This document shows, piece after piece, positions 1 to 8,188 of a DNA stretch of 27,039 nt (position 1 is its first letter; each line of letters starts with the position of its first letter). A program made the position numbers and the translations under genes. This DNA is from a virus. Where the stretch lies: IMG/VR virus record IMGVR_UViG_3300010354_000512, positions 1-27,039 of that record. One strand, given 5' to 3'. The notes beneath the pieces are model-generated. The model was not told where the DNA came from, searched no databases, and saw only the letters and a program-made list of their open reading frames with translations.

Positions 1-122
1 ACAATGCAAATATTGCCGCAATAAAAGCAAAAACCGACAATTTACCAGCAGATCCAGCAAAAGAAGAAACTGCTCAAAAGGCGGTTGATGCTGCAAACTT
101 GGCGGTTGCCGTGTCGTCATAA
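1..122 (+). CDS. 3' end of an unidentified protein (partial)
   Basis: The frame beginning at base 3 is open from the window edge to a TAA at 120-122 and gives about 39 residues. They are rich in Ala, Lys, Asp and Asn, with a helix-like AKEETAQKAVDAANLAVAV stretch at the end. The gene lies just upstream of the neck gene, where T4-like phages carry fibre, whisker or other virion genes, so a structural protein is plausible. The visible piece has no recognisable domain. The start lies outside the window. Confidence 0.5.
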   Translation, partial: NANIAAIKAKTDNLPADPAKEETAQKAVDAANLAVAVSS

Positions 123-159
123 TCTTGCGATTCATTGAAATCATTCTTATTTAACAGAA

Positions 160-167
160 TATAAATA
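160..167 (+). promoter_or_regulatory. Late promoter box TATAAATA upstream of gp13
   Basis: An exact match to the T4 late-promoter box lies 40 bp upstream of the gp13 start and outside any gene. Its placement suits transcription of the gp13-gp14-gp15-gp16-gp17 run, which has no internal gap large enough for another promoter. gp55, the sigma factor for such boxes, is encoded at 20432-21061. Confidence 0.75.
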
Positions 168-207
168 GTATTGCACATAAAACACACTAAAATCTCTATG
201 GGTTGAT

Positions 208-1437
208 ATGCCACAACAATCGTATATTATCAATGAAAATCCAGTAAGAATATCACCTAGAACTTATTCTCTAGCAAATTATCCTATACTTAACACACAA
301 TCAATATTTGTAAATGGTCTTCTTCAAAACGTAAGTTCAACCAGCGACTACGTTATGGAAGACAACCTAATCAAATTTAATTATGATGTTTTAATTACCG
401 ATACAGTAATTGCAAATTATATGATTGAGGTTGCCGGACCAGATGATGCCGACGACTACTCAACATATTCCACAACTGGCGGCAGAAGAGAACTAATACA
501 TTGGTGCTTGAGAAAACTTGGTGCTCCGGTTATAGATATAAATTTAGACGACGATCAAATAGAAGATAGAATTGATGAGGCTCTGAGGTATTTTAGAGAT
601 TACCATTTTGATGGCGTTGAGAGAGTATATTTGCATCATCAAATATCAGCGTCTACCATGACTTTACAGTCGCCATATCTTTTGCCAATAGATGAAAATA
701 ATAAAATTTATGGGCAAACTAGTAAAGCTGAAGGATTTATATATTCTAAAACTGATGATGGCACAGTAATAACCTACAAGACAACAAACGGAAAATATTT
801 TATACCAGGAGAAATAGTTTCTATTGTCGGAACAAGCAATACATTTACAATATTAAATTCATCAATAGCTATAACTTTAGGAAATCTAGATACTGGATAC
901 ATTCACGTTGGTAAGAAAGTATTAAGCATTACTAATATTATTCCTCAACAAACCTCTATTATAGGAGGAAATCTTGGTGGAATGTTTGATTTTCAATATC
1001 AGTTTGCACTAAACAATATGTTTAATTTGGCTTCCACAGATTTAGTAACATATGATATCTATCAAAGATATATTAGTATGTGGGATTTTATGTTTCGTGG
1101 TCAGAGAGGGCTAAGATTTAACAGAAAAACCGATAGAGTATATTTCGACATGAAAAATATTTCTCCGGGGCAGTGGATTGTTTTTGAAGCCTGGTCTACA
1201 TTAAATCCTAGCATGTATAAAGAAATTTATACCGATGAATTTGTTAGAGAGTATTCTTGCAGTTTATTGAAGATGCAATGGGGGCAAAATTTAAAAAAGT
1301 TTTCTGGAATAACCCTACCTGGTGGAGTTACACTAAATGGTCAGCAAATATACGATGAAGCCAAAGCCGAACTAGATGTTTTGCGAGAAAGAGTTAAAAA
1401 GGAGTTTGAATTGCCTCCAGATTTTATAGTAGGTTAA
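208..1437 (+). CDS. 13: Neck protein gp13 (head completion) with extra N-terminal and internal domains
   Basis: gp13 forms the neck with gp14, closing the filled head and providing the docking site for the tail. The T4-like core starts near residue 93 (RRELIHWCLRKLGAPVIDI, then DYHFDGVERVY) and ends with LPGGVTLNGQQIYDEAKAE and a C-terminal PPDFIVG. Both ends align with what I recall of T4 gp13. T4 gp13 is about 309 residues; this is 409. The extra length is an N-terminal segment of about 90 residues (including SIFVNGLLQNVSSTSDYVM, a beta pattern common in phage appendage proteins) and an internal beta-rich insert at about 165-228. It is first in a tight run, with gp14 starting 4 bp after its stop. 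The Shine-Dalgarno is weak. Confidence 0.93.
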   Translation: MPQQSYIINENPVRISPRTYSLANYPILNTQSIFVNGLLQNVSSTSDYVMEDNLIKFNYDVLITDTVIANYMIEVAGPDDADDYSTYSTTGGRRELIHWCLRKLGAPVIDINLDDDQIEDRIDEALRYFRDYHFDGVERVYLHHQISASTMTLQSPYLLPIDENNKIYGQTSKAEGFIYSKTDDGTVITYKTTNGKYFIPGEIVSIVGTSNTFTILNSSIAITLGNLDTGYIHVGKKVLSITNIIPQQTSIIGGNLGGMFDFQYQFALNNMFNLASTDLVTYDIYQRYISMWDFMFRGQRGLRFNRKTDRVYFDMKNISPGQWIVFEAWSTLNPSMYKEIYTDEFVREYSCSLLKMQWGQNLKKFSGITLPGGVTLNGQQIYDEAKAELDVLRERVKKEFELPPDFIVG

Positions 1438-1441
1438 TTTT

Positions 1442-2299
1442 GTGGTATCAAATAAGTATTTTAATTTATATAATCAAAAACAAGAACAAAAACTTGTTCA
1501 AGAGTTGGTGGAAGAAGCGGTTAAAATACATGCTGTTGACGCCGTTTATATTCCCAGAACAAAAGAAAAAATAGATCCAATTTTCAGAGAAGATCCATTA
1601 GCATATTTTAATGATTATCATTACATAGACGTATATGTAAAAAGCGTAGATGGATTTGAAGGTGATGGTAGTGTTTTCAGAAAATTTGGATTGGATATAA
1701 AAAGTCAAATAACTCTTAGCATTTCCAGATCCAGTTTTTTTAAAACTTTTGGATTAGAATTATCCAGACCCAGAGAAGGTGATTTAATTTATTTACCAAT
1801 GAGTAACGCAACCGCACTATTTGAAATTAGATTTGTAAACGAACAAAGTATATTTTACAATCTGGGTGAATTTTATGTATATGATTTACAATGTGAGCAG
1901 TTTGCATTCCAAGATGAAAGCATAGCAACCGGAATAAAAGATTTGGATGAAAACATATCCGATGACTCACAGACATTACTGCTAGATATAGCAGGTTTAA
2001 CTGGAACATTTTCTCCAGGAGAATATATTTACCAAGGTGAAACTTTATTGAGTTCTGTTTCTCGGGCAAGATTTATAGAATATATCACCACAACTCAAAT
2101 AAAAATAAAAGATTTATATAATAATTTTGAAATCACTTCTGGTGTATTAAAAGGATCACTATCTAACGCTCAAGCAACTCTTACAGAAAATATTGATATT
2201 TTGAATATTCAAGATGATTTTGGAGCCAAGAATAAAGACTTTAATGATTTTGTGGTAATAGATTTTACCGAAAGTAATCCATTTTCGGAGGATGAATAA
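1442..2299 (+). CDS. 14: Neck protein gp14 (head completion)
   Basis: Partner of gp13 in the neck. It starts with GTG four bases after the gp13 stop and no better ATG precedes the conserved part. Conserved gp14 features are KIHAVDAVYIPR (28-39), GFEGDGSVFRKFGLDIKSQ (71-89), REGDLIYLPM (111-120), FYNLGEFYVYDL and the C-terminal FVVIDFTESNPFSEDE. The T4 protein is about 256 residues; this one is 285. The extra part is a beta-rich insert at about 177-250 containing GTFSPGEYIYQGE and GVLKGSLSNAQATL. The stop overlaps the gp15 start by one base (TAATG), which suggests translational coupling. Confidence 0.93.
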   Translation: MVSNKYFNLYNQKQEQKLVQELVEEAVKIHAVDAVYIPRTKEKIDPIFREDPLAYFNDYHYIDVYVKSVDGFEGDGSVFRKFGLDIKSQITLSISRSSFFKTFGLELSRPREGDLIYLPMSNATALFEIRFVNEQSIFYNLGEFYVYDLQCEQFAFQDESIATGIKDLDENISDDSQTLLLDIAGLTGTFSPGEYIYQGETLLSSVSRARFIEYITTTQIKIKDLYNNFEITSGVLKGSLSNAQATLTENIDILNIQDDFGAKNKDFNDFVVIDFTESNPFSEDE

Positions 2300-3192
2300 T
2301 GTTTGGCAGACCATTCTATCATCACACACTAAGAAAAATTGTAGCTAGTTTTGGTTCTATATTTGCTAATATTTACCTTATAAAGCGAGGCGCAAATTCA
2401 AATGAAATAGAGAGAATTAAAGTTCCTCTTTCCTATGGTCCTGCTGAGAGATATTTGATAAGAAATATAGATGATCCGGAATTAACCAAATCTTTCGCTA
2501 TAAAATTACCCAGAATGAGCTTTGAGATAAAAAGTGTGGAGTATGATTCTCAAAGAAAATTAAATACCATAAAAAGACAAATTTCAGCCAAGGATGGTAT
2601 TCAGCAAACAGTTAATCATCAGTATCAAGGTGTTCCATACAGAATAACCATGGAATTATCCATATTATCAAAATATATCGATGATGCAAACCAAATTGTT
2701 GAGCAAATATTGCCTTGGTTCACTCCTGCATTTACTATATCAATCAATAGTATTCCCGAAATGGAGTATGTAGATGATATTCCTATCACCTTAACCAGCG
2801 TTAATTTGCAAGACAACTATGAAGATGATTGGAAAACCAGAAGAGATATAATTTGGACCTTATCGTTCGATGTTAAGGCTATGTTCTATGGTCCAATAGT
2901 AGATAAAGAATTGATTACTAAAGCAATAGTGGATACCTATGCAGCATCAACACTAAGTTTGGATGATTCTATGCGTAGACAAACAATTCCCAGAAGCATA
3001 AGATCCATAGCAGAAGTTATTCCATCAGACTCTACATTTGAAGATGAATTTGGTTATACGGAGACCACACAGGCATTTTCCGATGATAAAGTGCGAGATC
3101 CTGAAACTGGATTGGATGTTACTGTAACTCATAGAATTAGAACCAGTATAATATCATCCAAGGAAAAAATATATAATTACACAGTAAAATAA
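2299..3192 (+). CDS. 15: Tail completion and sheath stabiliser gp15
   Basis: gp15 caps the contractile tail and connects it to the neck. Family features are the MFGRPFYHHTLRKIVASFGSIFANI start, VPLSYGPAERYL, the ITMELSILSKYIDDANQIVEQILPWF core (about residues 115-139), and DDWKTRRDIIWTLSFDVKAMFYGP (about 173-196), all matching T4 gp15 as I recall it. Length 297 against 272 in T4. A good ribosome site (CGGAGG at 2285-2290) lies inside the end of gp14, and the start overlaps the gp14 stop by one base. Confidence 0.93.
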   Translation: MFGRPFYHHTLRKIVASFGSIFANIYLIKRGANSNEIERIKVPLSYGPAERYLIRNIDDPELTKSFAIKLPRMSFEIKSVEYDSQRKLNTIKRQISAKDGIQQTVNHQYQGVPYRITMELSILSKYIDDANQIVEQILPWFTPAFTISINSIPEMEYVDDIPITLTSVNLQDNYEDDWKTRRDIIWTLSFDVKAMFYGPIVDKELITKAIVDTYAASTLSLDDSMRRQTIPRSIRSIAEVIPSDSTFEDEFGYTETTQAFSDDKVRDPETGLDVTVTHRIRTSIISSKEKIYNYTVK

Positions 3193-3207
3193 TTTTGAGA
3201 TATATGT

Positions 3208-3756
3208 ATGAGTGAAAAAGATTTGGTAAAAAAATATGATGTTAGTGAAAATTCATTTGTTGCGACCGAAGATGAGTTAAAAATAATACAAAATTTGGCA
3301 AATGAAACTTCGGATGAGATCGACAAGACCTTAGATCCAAAAATATCTAGCGGAGAATTTAAAAATCAAGATACTCAATTAGCACCAGTGAAATTTGAAG
3401 ACCGGCAAATTTGTGCAGCCCCATCTGGTGACGATGATTTAAAAACCGATTATAACTACATAAGAACAAACATCTATACCATAACTGAACGATCCATAGA
3501 CGCACTTAATAATTTGGTTCAGATTGCAGATCAAAGTCAACACCCCCGAGCATATGAAGTTGTTGCTCTTTTGGTAAATACCATAGCCAGCGCACAAAAA
3601 GATTTAATGACCATACACAAAGATAAGAATAAAATAATTGGAGATTCCACTAAAAATTCTCCAGAGGTAGTTAATAATAATTTGTTTGTAGGAAATACAG
3701 CGCAGCTAGATGAAATTATTTCCAGAATGACAAAGAAGAGTGATTTAGATGAGTGA
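3208..3756 (+). CDS. 16: Small terminase subunit gp16
   Basis: Recognises phage DNA and stimulates the gp17 packaging motor. The 182-residue protein has a variable acidic N-terminus, then DDLKTDYNYIRTNIYTITERSIDALNNLVQIADQSQHPRAYEVVALLVNTIASAQKDLMTI-type helices (about 75-140), matching the central oligomerisation region of T4 gp16. It ends with NNLFVGNTAQLDEIISRM, equivalent to VFMGSPTELMDEI in T4. Length is close to T4 (164). It overlaps gp17 by 8 bp, the classic coupled 16-17 pair. Confidence 0.92.
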   Translation: MSEKDLVKKYDVSENSFVATEDELKIIQNLANETSDEIDKTLDPKISSGEFKNQDTQLAPVKFEDRQICAAPSGDDDLKTDYNYIRTNIYTITERSIDALNNLVQIADQSQHPRAYEVVALLVNTIASAQKDLMTIHKDKNKIIGDSTKNSPEVVNNNLFVGNTAQLDEIISRMTKKSDLDE

Positions 3757-5440
3757 TAATTTCCAACAAATAACTCCAGATGGAATTAGAATATATAAAG
3801 GAAATCCCAACTTAAAATCTTCTGGTGTATCCTTTGTATTTTCCAAAGAGCAAATAGAAGAAAGAATAAAATGCATGAGGGATCCCATATATTTTATTCA
3901 AAAGTATATGAAAATTGTTCATGTAGATAGAGGATTGGTTCCTTTTGATCTTTATGAATTTCAAAAAACTTTATTAAAATCATACATAGATAACAGATTT
4001 ACCATAGCTAAATTACCTCGTCAGGTTGGAAAATCAACTGTAACTATAGCATACATTCTTTGGACCATCTTATTTGGTCCTATGCAAAATATAGCAATAT
4101 TAGCCAATAAAGCCAGCACTTCAAGAGATATCTTAGCTAAACTTCAATTGGCATACGAATATATTCCTATGTGGATGCAGCAAGGCATAGTTTCTTGGAA
4201 TAAAGGGTCTATTGAATTGGAAAATGGATCTAAAGTTATTGCCGCTGCAACCGCATCATCGTCAGCCCGAGGCAATACCTATAATGTAATATTTTTGGAC
4301 GAGTTTGCTTTCGTTCCAAAAAATATTGCCGAGGAGTTTATCACTTCTGTATATCCAACGATTTCTTCCGGTAAAACTACCAAAGTTATTATGGTATCCA
4401 CACCAAACGGAATGAATCTATTTTACAAATATTGGACCGATGCAGTTCAAAAACGAAACTTATATATTCCAATAGAAGCACATTGGTCTGTGGTTCCAGG
4501 TAGAGATGCCGATTGGGCTGAAGACCAAGTAAAGCAGCTAGGTCAAGAAAAGTTTGATCAAGAGTTTGGATGCTCTTTTTTAGGATCATCTAATACACTG
4601 ATATCAACATCTAAATTGTCCACATTGGCGTGGGTATCTCCTAGCAGAAAATTAAATGATTTAGATGTATATGAAGAACCAAAACCTGGGCACATATACG
4701 TTGTTGCTGTTGATACAGCCGAAGGACAAAATTTAGACTATTCAGCATTTACTGTAATCGATTGCACAACTACCCCATATAAACTGGTAGCCAAATATCG
4801 AAATAATAAAATTACACCTATGCTATATCCTACCGTAATATACAATGTTGCAAATGCTTATAATACAGCCTATGTTTTGGCTGAAACCAATAGTATTGGC
4901 ATGCAAGTTGTAGAATTACTACATAAGGATTTGGAATATGAAAATATTTTTTCCACTACCAATATGGGTCGAGGTGGACAGAGAATTTCGGCTGGCTTTA
5001 AAAAGAATTCAAAGCTAGGTGTAAAAATGACAAGTCAAATAAAAAGCATCGGCTGTGCAAACTTAAAAGGAATGTTGGAATCAGACAAAGTATTAATTCA
5101 AGATTTTGATGTTATATCAGAATTGACTTCGTTTGTAGCCTCTTATGGGTCATATTCAGCAGAAGCCGGCTGTAATGATGATTTGGTAATGAGTTTAGTT
5201 TTATTTTCTTGGCTATCTACTCAGCAACCATTTAAAGAAATAACCGACACTAATGTAAGACAAAAATTAGTGGAAGAAAAAATAGAAAGTATGCAGGAAG
5301 AAATACTTCCTTTTGGTATAATAGATGATGGTATGGATTCGGCTGAAAGATTTACCGACAGTGAAGGTAATGTTTGGGAAGAAATACGAGCTGAGTCTGA
5401 GGGATATTATGATCCGAATGGATTTTATTGGAAAAAATGA
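3749..5440 (+). CDS. 17: Large terminase subunit gp17 (packaging ATPase and nuclease)
   Basis: Motor that pumps DNA into the prohead and cuts the concatemer. ATPase: Walker A LPRQVGKS (89-96), Walker B IFLDE (181-185) and a VSTPNG coupling motif (216-221). RNase H-like nuclease: VDTAEGQNLDYSAF with D322, ETNSIG with E379, and CNDDLVMSLVLFSW with D477/D478. All catalytic positions are intact. It is 563 residues, shorter than T4 gp17 (610), with little sequence before the ATPase domain. It ends the neck-terminase run. Confidence 0.97.
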   Translation: MSDNFQQITPDGIRIYKGNPNLKSSGVSFVFSKEQIEERIKCMRDPIYFIQKYMKIVHVDRGLVPFDLYEFQKTLLKSYIDNRFTIAKLPRQVGKSTVTIAYILWTILFGPMQNIAILANKASTSRDILAKLQLAYEYIPMWMQQGIVSWNKGSIELENGSKVIAAATASSSARGNTYNVIFLDEFAFVPKNIAEEFITSVYPTISSGKTTKVIMVSTPNGMNLFYKYWTDAVQKRNLYIPIEAHWSVVPGRDADWAEDQVKQLGQEKFDQEFGCSFLGSSNTLISTSKLSTLAWVSPSRKLNDLDVYEEPKPGHIYVVAVDTAEGQNLDYSAFTVIDCTTTPYKLVAKYRNNKITPMLYPTVIYNVANAYNTAYVLAETNSIGMQVVELLHKDLEYENIFSTTNMGRGGQRISAGFKKNSKLGVKMTSQIKSIGCANLKGMLESDKVLIQDFDVISELTSFVASYGSYSAEAGCNDDLVMSLVLFSWLSTQQPFKEITDTNVRQKLVEEKIESMQEEILPFGIIDDGMDSAERFTDSEGNVWEEIRAESEGYYDPNGFYWKK

Positions 5441-5531
5441 TGATATACTAATACTAGCTTTAGAAGAAAGATTTTTAATAAATACAAAAGCAAAGATTAA
5501 TAGCCAAAATATAATGGTAATTCGCATTTAA
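5409..5531 (+). CDS. Possible 40-residue protein overlapping the end of gp17
   Basis: An ATG at 5409 follows a GAGG (5399-5402) at a reasonable distance and opens a 40-codon frame that leaves gp17 in another frame and ends at 5531, just before the gp18 ribosome site. The frame is also open further upstream inside gp17, so part of it may be a shadow. About 90 bp extend beyond gp17. The product (GKNDDILILALEERFLINTK in the middle) matches no family I know, and the late promoter box for gp18 lies inside it, which argues against a strongly expressed gene. Confidence 0.22.
   Translation: MIRMDFIGKNDDILILALEERFLINTKAKINSQNIMVIRI
5477..5484 (+). promoter_or_regulatory. Late promoter box AATAAATA upstream of gp18
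   Basis: NATAAATA box 61 bp upstream of the gp18 start in the short interval after gp17, matching the other late boxes in this window except for the variable first base. Confidence 0.5.
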
Positions 5532-5545
5532 TCAAGGAGATAAAC

Positions 5546-7471
5546 ATGGGATTTCAAGTATCACCTGGAGTAGTGGTAACCGAAAAGGATCTTACAACTA
5601 TTGTTCCAGCAGTATCTACTACAGACGGAGCTTTCGTTGGGACATTTTCCTGGGGACCTCTAAACCAAATAACATTAATCGGAGATGAAAATCTTTTGGT
5701 AAAAAGGTTTGGTAAACCTACAAATGACACAGCAACTTCTTTCTTTACCGCAGCTAACTTTCTAGCTTATGGAAACAAGTTACGTTTAGTTCGTGTTGCA
5801 GACGAAGCCACAGCAAAAAACTCAACCACATCGGGTGGCGGTGCGCTAATCAAAAACGATGATGACTATGATGCAAACTTCGCTGATGGAACTAACTCTA
5901 AAGGAACTTGGGCTGCAAGACATCCAGGAACTTTGGGTAATAGCATAAAAGTATCCATATGCCCAAGCGCAGAAGCATTTTCTTCGACTTTGGTTGGTAC
6001 TTATAGCGGCTCGGCTGGTTCAACTACTATCACAGCAGTTACTGGTGGTGACACTGAGAATCCAGATAAGAGACTTGTTGCGGGTTCTATCATTAAACAT
6101 GCTCTATCGGGACAACAAAGAGTTGTTGTTTCTACTACAGCAACTACAATAACCATAGACAAGGCGCTGGATACTGCTATTGTTGCAGGAACTCTTACTG
6201 CTACTTGGGAGTTTGCTTCGGTTTTTGGTATAGCACCAGGAACATCAACAAGCGTTTCAAACGCCGGTGGTACTCGTGATGAAATGCACGTTGTAGTAGT
6301 AGATAGCACAGGAAATATTAGCGGAACCAAAGGAACTGTACTAGAAAAATACGGTTTCGTATCTAAAGCCAAGAAAGCAAAAACCGACGACGGAGCTTCA
6401 CTGTACTATGTAGATGTAATAAACAGCACATCTGAATATATTCGTTGGATGGATCATGCAACTGTTGGAACAAACTGGGGTCAAGATGTTGGAGCTGTAA
6501 ACTTTAAGCCAGAAGTTTCTGATGCAAGTCAGCTTCCTATAACAGATTCTCTTACCGGTGGTGTTGATGGTAATTCATTAGCCAATGTAAACGCCGAGAT
6601 AAGATTGGGTTATGATTTGTTTGTAAATGCCGATAAAGTGGATGTTTCTCTTGTTCTATTAGGTGAAGCAACTCCTTCCTTGGCAGCTTATGTAATAGAT
6701 AACGTATGCGAAGTTAGAAAGGATTGTGTGGCATTTATTTCTCCAGAGTATTCTGATGTTATTAATGTCAATGTGGGTGAAGAATTGTCAAATATATTGG
6801 CATTTAAATCTCAGTTAGGCAGATCCACTTCCTACGCGGTTATGGATAGCGGCTGGAAGCAACAGTATGACAAATACAATGACACTCTTAGATGGATTCC
6901 GCTAAACGCCGATATAGCCGGTCTATGTGTTCGTACAGATACAAACCAAGATCCTTGGTGGTCGCCTGCTGGTTACAATCGTGGCTTAATTAAGAATATC
7001 GAAAAGTTGGCTTTTAATCCATATAAAGCAGAAAGAGATGACTTGTATGTTAACGGAATCAATCCTGTAATATCAACTCAAGGTGAAGGCACTCTATTGT
7101 TTGGAGATAAAACTCTATTAGCCAAACCAAGTGCATTTGACAGAATCAATGTTCGCAGATTGTTCATTGTTCTTGAAAAGGCTATCGCACGAGCAGCCAA
7201 GTTTATGTTGTTTGAATTCAACGATGAGTTTACTCGCCAGCAGTTCCGCAATCTTGTTGAACCATTTCTTCGTGATGTTCAAGCACGACGAGGAATTTAT
7301 GACTTCAAGGTTGTATGTGATCGCACAAACAACACACCCGAAGTAATTGATCGAAATGAGTTTGTTGGAGATATCTACATCAAGCCAGCCAGATCGATTA
7401 ATTTTATCCAGTTGAACTTTGTTGCTGTTAGAACAGGTGTTGACTTCTCTGAAATTGTTGGAAGAGCATAA
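5546..7471 (+). CDS. 18: Contractile tail sheath protein gp18
   Basis: Forms the contracting outer tail cylinder. The N-terminus (FQVSPGVVVTEKDLTTIVPAV) and the GAFVGTFSWGP segment are typical of T4-like sheath. The C-terminal region holds INVRRLFIVLEKAIARAAKF, FNDEFTRQQFRNLVEPFLRDVQARRGIYDFKVVCD-type sequence and IYIKPARSINFIQLNFVAVRTGVDFSEI. Length 641 (T4 659). Between KVSICPSAEAF (about 145) and SVFGIAPGTS (about 226) is a Thr/Ala/Gly-rich beta-like insert that I do not recall in T4 gp18. A strong ribosome site (AAGGAG, 5535-5540) precedes the ATG. The gene uses more CGT, CTT and GCT codons than its neighbours, as expected for an abundant protein. Confidence 0.96.
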   Translation: MGFQVSPGVVVTEKDLTTIVPAVSTTDGAFVGTFSWGPLNQITLIGDENLLVKRFGKPTNDTATSFFTAANFLAYGNKLRLVRVADEATAKNSTTSGGGALIKNDDDYDANFADGTNSKGTWAARHPGTLGNSIKVSICPSAEAFSSTLVGTYSGSAGSTTITAVTGGDTENPDKRLVAGSIIKHALSGQQRVVVSTTATTITIDKALDTAIVAGTLTATWEFASVFGIAPGTSTSVSNAGGTRDEMHVVVVDSTGNISGTKGTVLEKYGFVSKAKKAKTDDGASLYYVDVINSTSEYIRWMDHATVGTNWGQDVGAVNFKPEVSDASQLPITDSLTGGVDGNSLANVNAEIRLGYDLFVNADKVDVSLVLLGEATPSLAAYVIDNVCEVRKDCVAFISPEYSDVINVNVGEELSNILAFKSQLGRSTSYAVMDSGWKQQYDKYNDTLRWIPLNADIAGLCVRTDTNQDPWWSPAGYNRGLIKNIEKLAFNPYKAERDDLYVNGINPVISTQGEGTLLFGDKTLLAKPSAFDRINVRRLFIVLEKAIARAAKFMLFEFNDEFTRQQFRNLVEPFLRDVQARRGIYDFKVVCDRTNNTPEVIDRNEFVGDIYIKPARSINFIQLNFVAVRTGVDFSEIVGRA

Positions 7472-7474
7472 ATA
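7467..7474 (+). promoter_or_regulatory. Late promoter box CATAAATA upstream of gp19
   Basis: CATAAATA overlaps the gp18 stop codon and lies 29 bp before the gp19 start. It would let the tube gene be transcribed separately from the sheath gene. Confidence 0.6.
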
Positions 7475-7503
7475 ATTAAGACAAATATCAAGGAGATTAA
7501 CAC

Positions 7504-8109
7504 ATGACATTCAACATTAATCAATTTAAAAATCAACTAACATTTGGTGGAGCTAGACCTTCGTTGTTTCAAGTACAACTAAGTCTTCCAGCCAACTTGT
7601 CGGATCCTGTAGATAATGGTATATCTGATGCTGCTGGACTTTCTGGAAGTACAGTTGAAAGAAAATTGGCTTTTATGTGTAGAGCTACCTCTATACCAGC
7701 CAGCACGATTGCAGCGATAGACGTACCATACTTTGGAAGAAAAACCAAGGTTGCAGGAAACAGAACCTTTGCTCCATGGTCTATAACAGTAATTAACGAT
7801 GAGGACTTTCTAGTTCGCAAATCGTTGGAAAACTGGATGGCTTCCATAAATGGACATGCAAGTAATTTAAAAAATTCTGGCATAACATCTCGCCCAGCCG
7901 ATTATCAATCAACAGCAACGGTTAGACAGTTTGGTAAAGGTCCAGAAGAAGTTGCAATCAGAGCATATAAGTTTGTGAATCTTTTTCCAACCGAAGTTTC
8001 AACTATTGAACTAGATTGGAATACCACAGACACAATCGAGGAGTTTACAGTAACATTTGAATATGATTACTGGGAAATTGAAAGCTCCTTGGATGTTGGT
8101 GTAGTATAG
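7504..8109 (+). CDS. 19: Tail tube protein gp19
   Basis: Inner tail tube through which DNA passes. The T4 gp19 family pattern is clear: FGGARPSLFQVQLSLP (about 15-30), CRATSIPAST, IDVPYFGRKTKVAGNRTF, WSITVINDEDFLVRKSLENWMASINGH and the C-terminal IELDWNTTDTIEEFTVTFEYDYWEI. Length 201 against 163 in T4, partly from a segment around residues 35-55 (SDPVDNGISDAAGLSGSTVE) absent from the paralogue at 8189. A strong AAGGAG ribosome site precedes the ATG, and a terminator hairpin follows at 8143-8167. Confidence 0.94.
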   Translation: MTFNINQFKNQLTFGGARPSLFQVQLSLPANLSDPVDNGISDAAGLSGSTVERKLAFMCRATSIPASTIAAIDVPYFGRKTKVAGNRTFAPWSITVINDEDFLVRKSLENWMASINGHASNLKNSGITSRPADYQSTATVRQFGKGPEEVAIRAYKFVNLFPTEVSTIELDWNTTDTIEEFTVTFEYDYWEIESSLDVGVV

Positions 8110-8126
8110 TATTTTTTTACATTACG

Positions 8127-8134
8127 CATAAATA
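8127..8134 (+). promoter_or_regulatory. Late promoter box CATAAATA upstream of second gp19-like gene
   Basis: Same CATAAATA box as before gp19, 17 bp after the gp19 stop. It sits immediately before the terminator-like hairpin at 8143-8167, so transcripts initiated here should begin just upstream of that hairpin. Confidence 0.55.
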
Positions 8135-8142
8135 ATAGTAAC

Positions 8143-8167
8143 TCGCCTTCTTTAGAGAAGGCGTTTT
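8143..8167 (+). terminator. Intrinsic terminator after gp19
   Basis: CGCCTTCT (8144-8151) pairs with AGAAGGCG (8156-8163) around a TTAG loop, followed by TTTTACTTTA. The 8-bp GC-containing stem plus T-run is a standard factor-independent terminator and would limit read-through from gp18/gp19 into the paralogue. Confidence 0.75.
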
Positions 8168-8188
8168 ACTTTATGGTAAAAAAACTAT

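Noticed and set aside
6001-6372. 123-codon minus-strand open frame opposite gp18
   Set aside because: Shadow of a GC-richer part of the sheath gene; the + frame is clearly the coding one and no start signal is visible.
7118-7510. 130-codon minus-strand open frame opposite the end of gp18
   Set aside because: Lies wholly over the most conserved C-terminal sheath region; a shadow frame.
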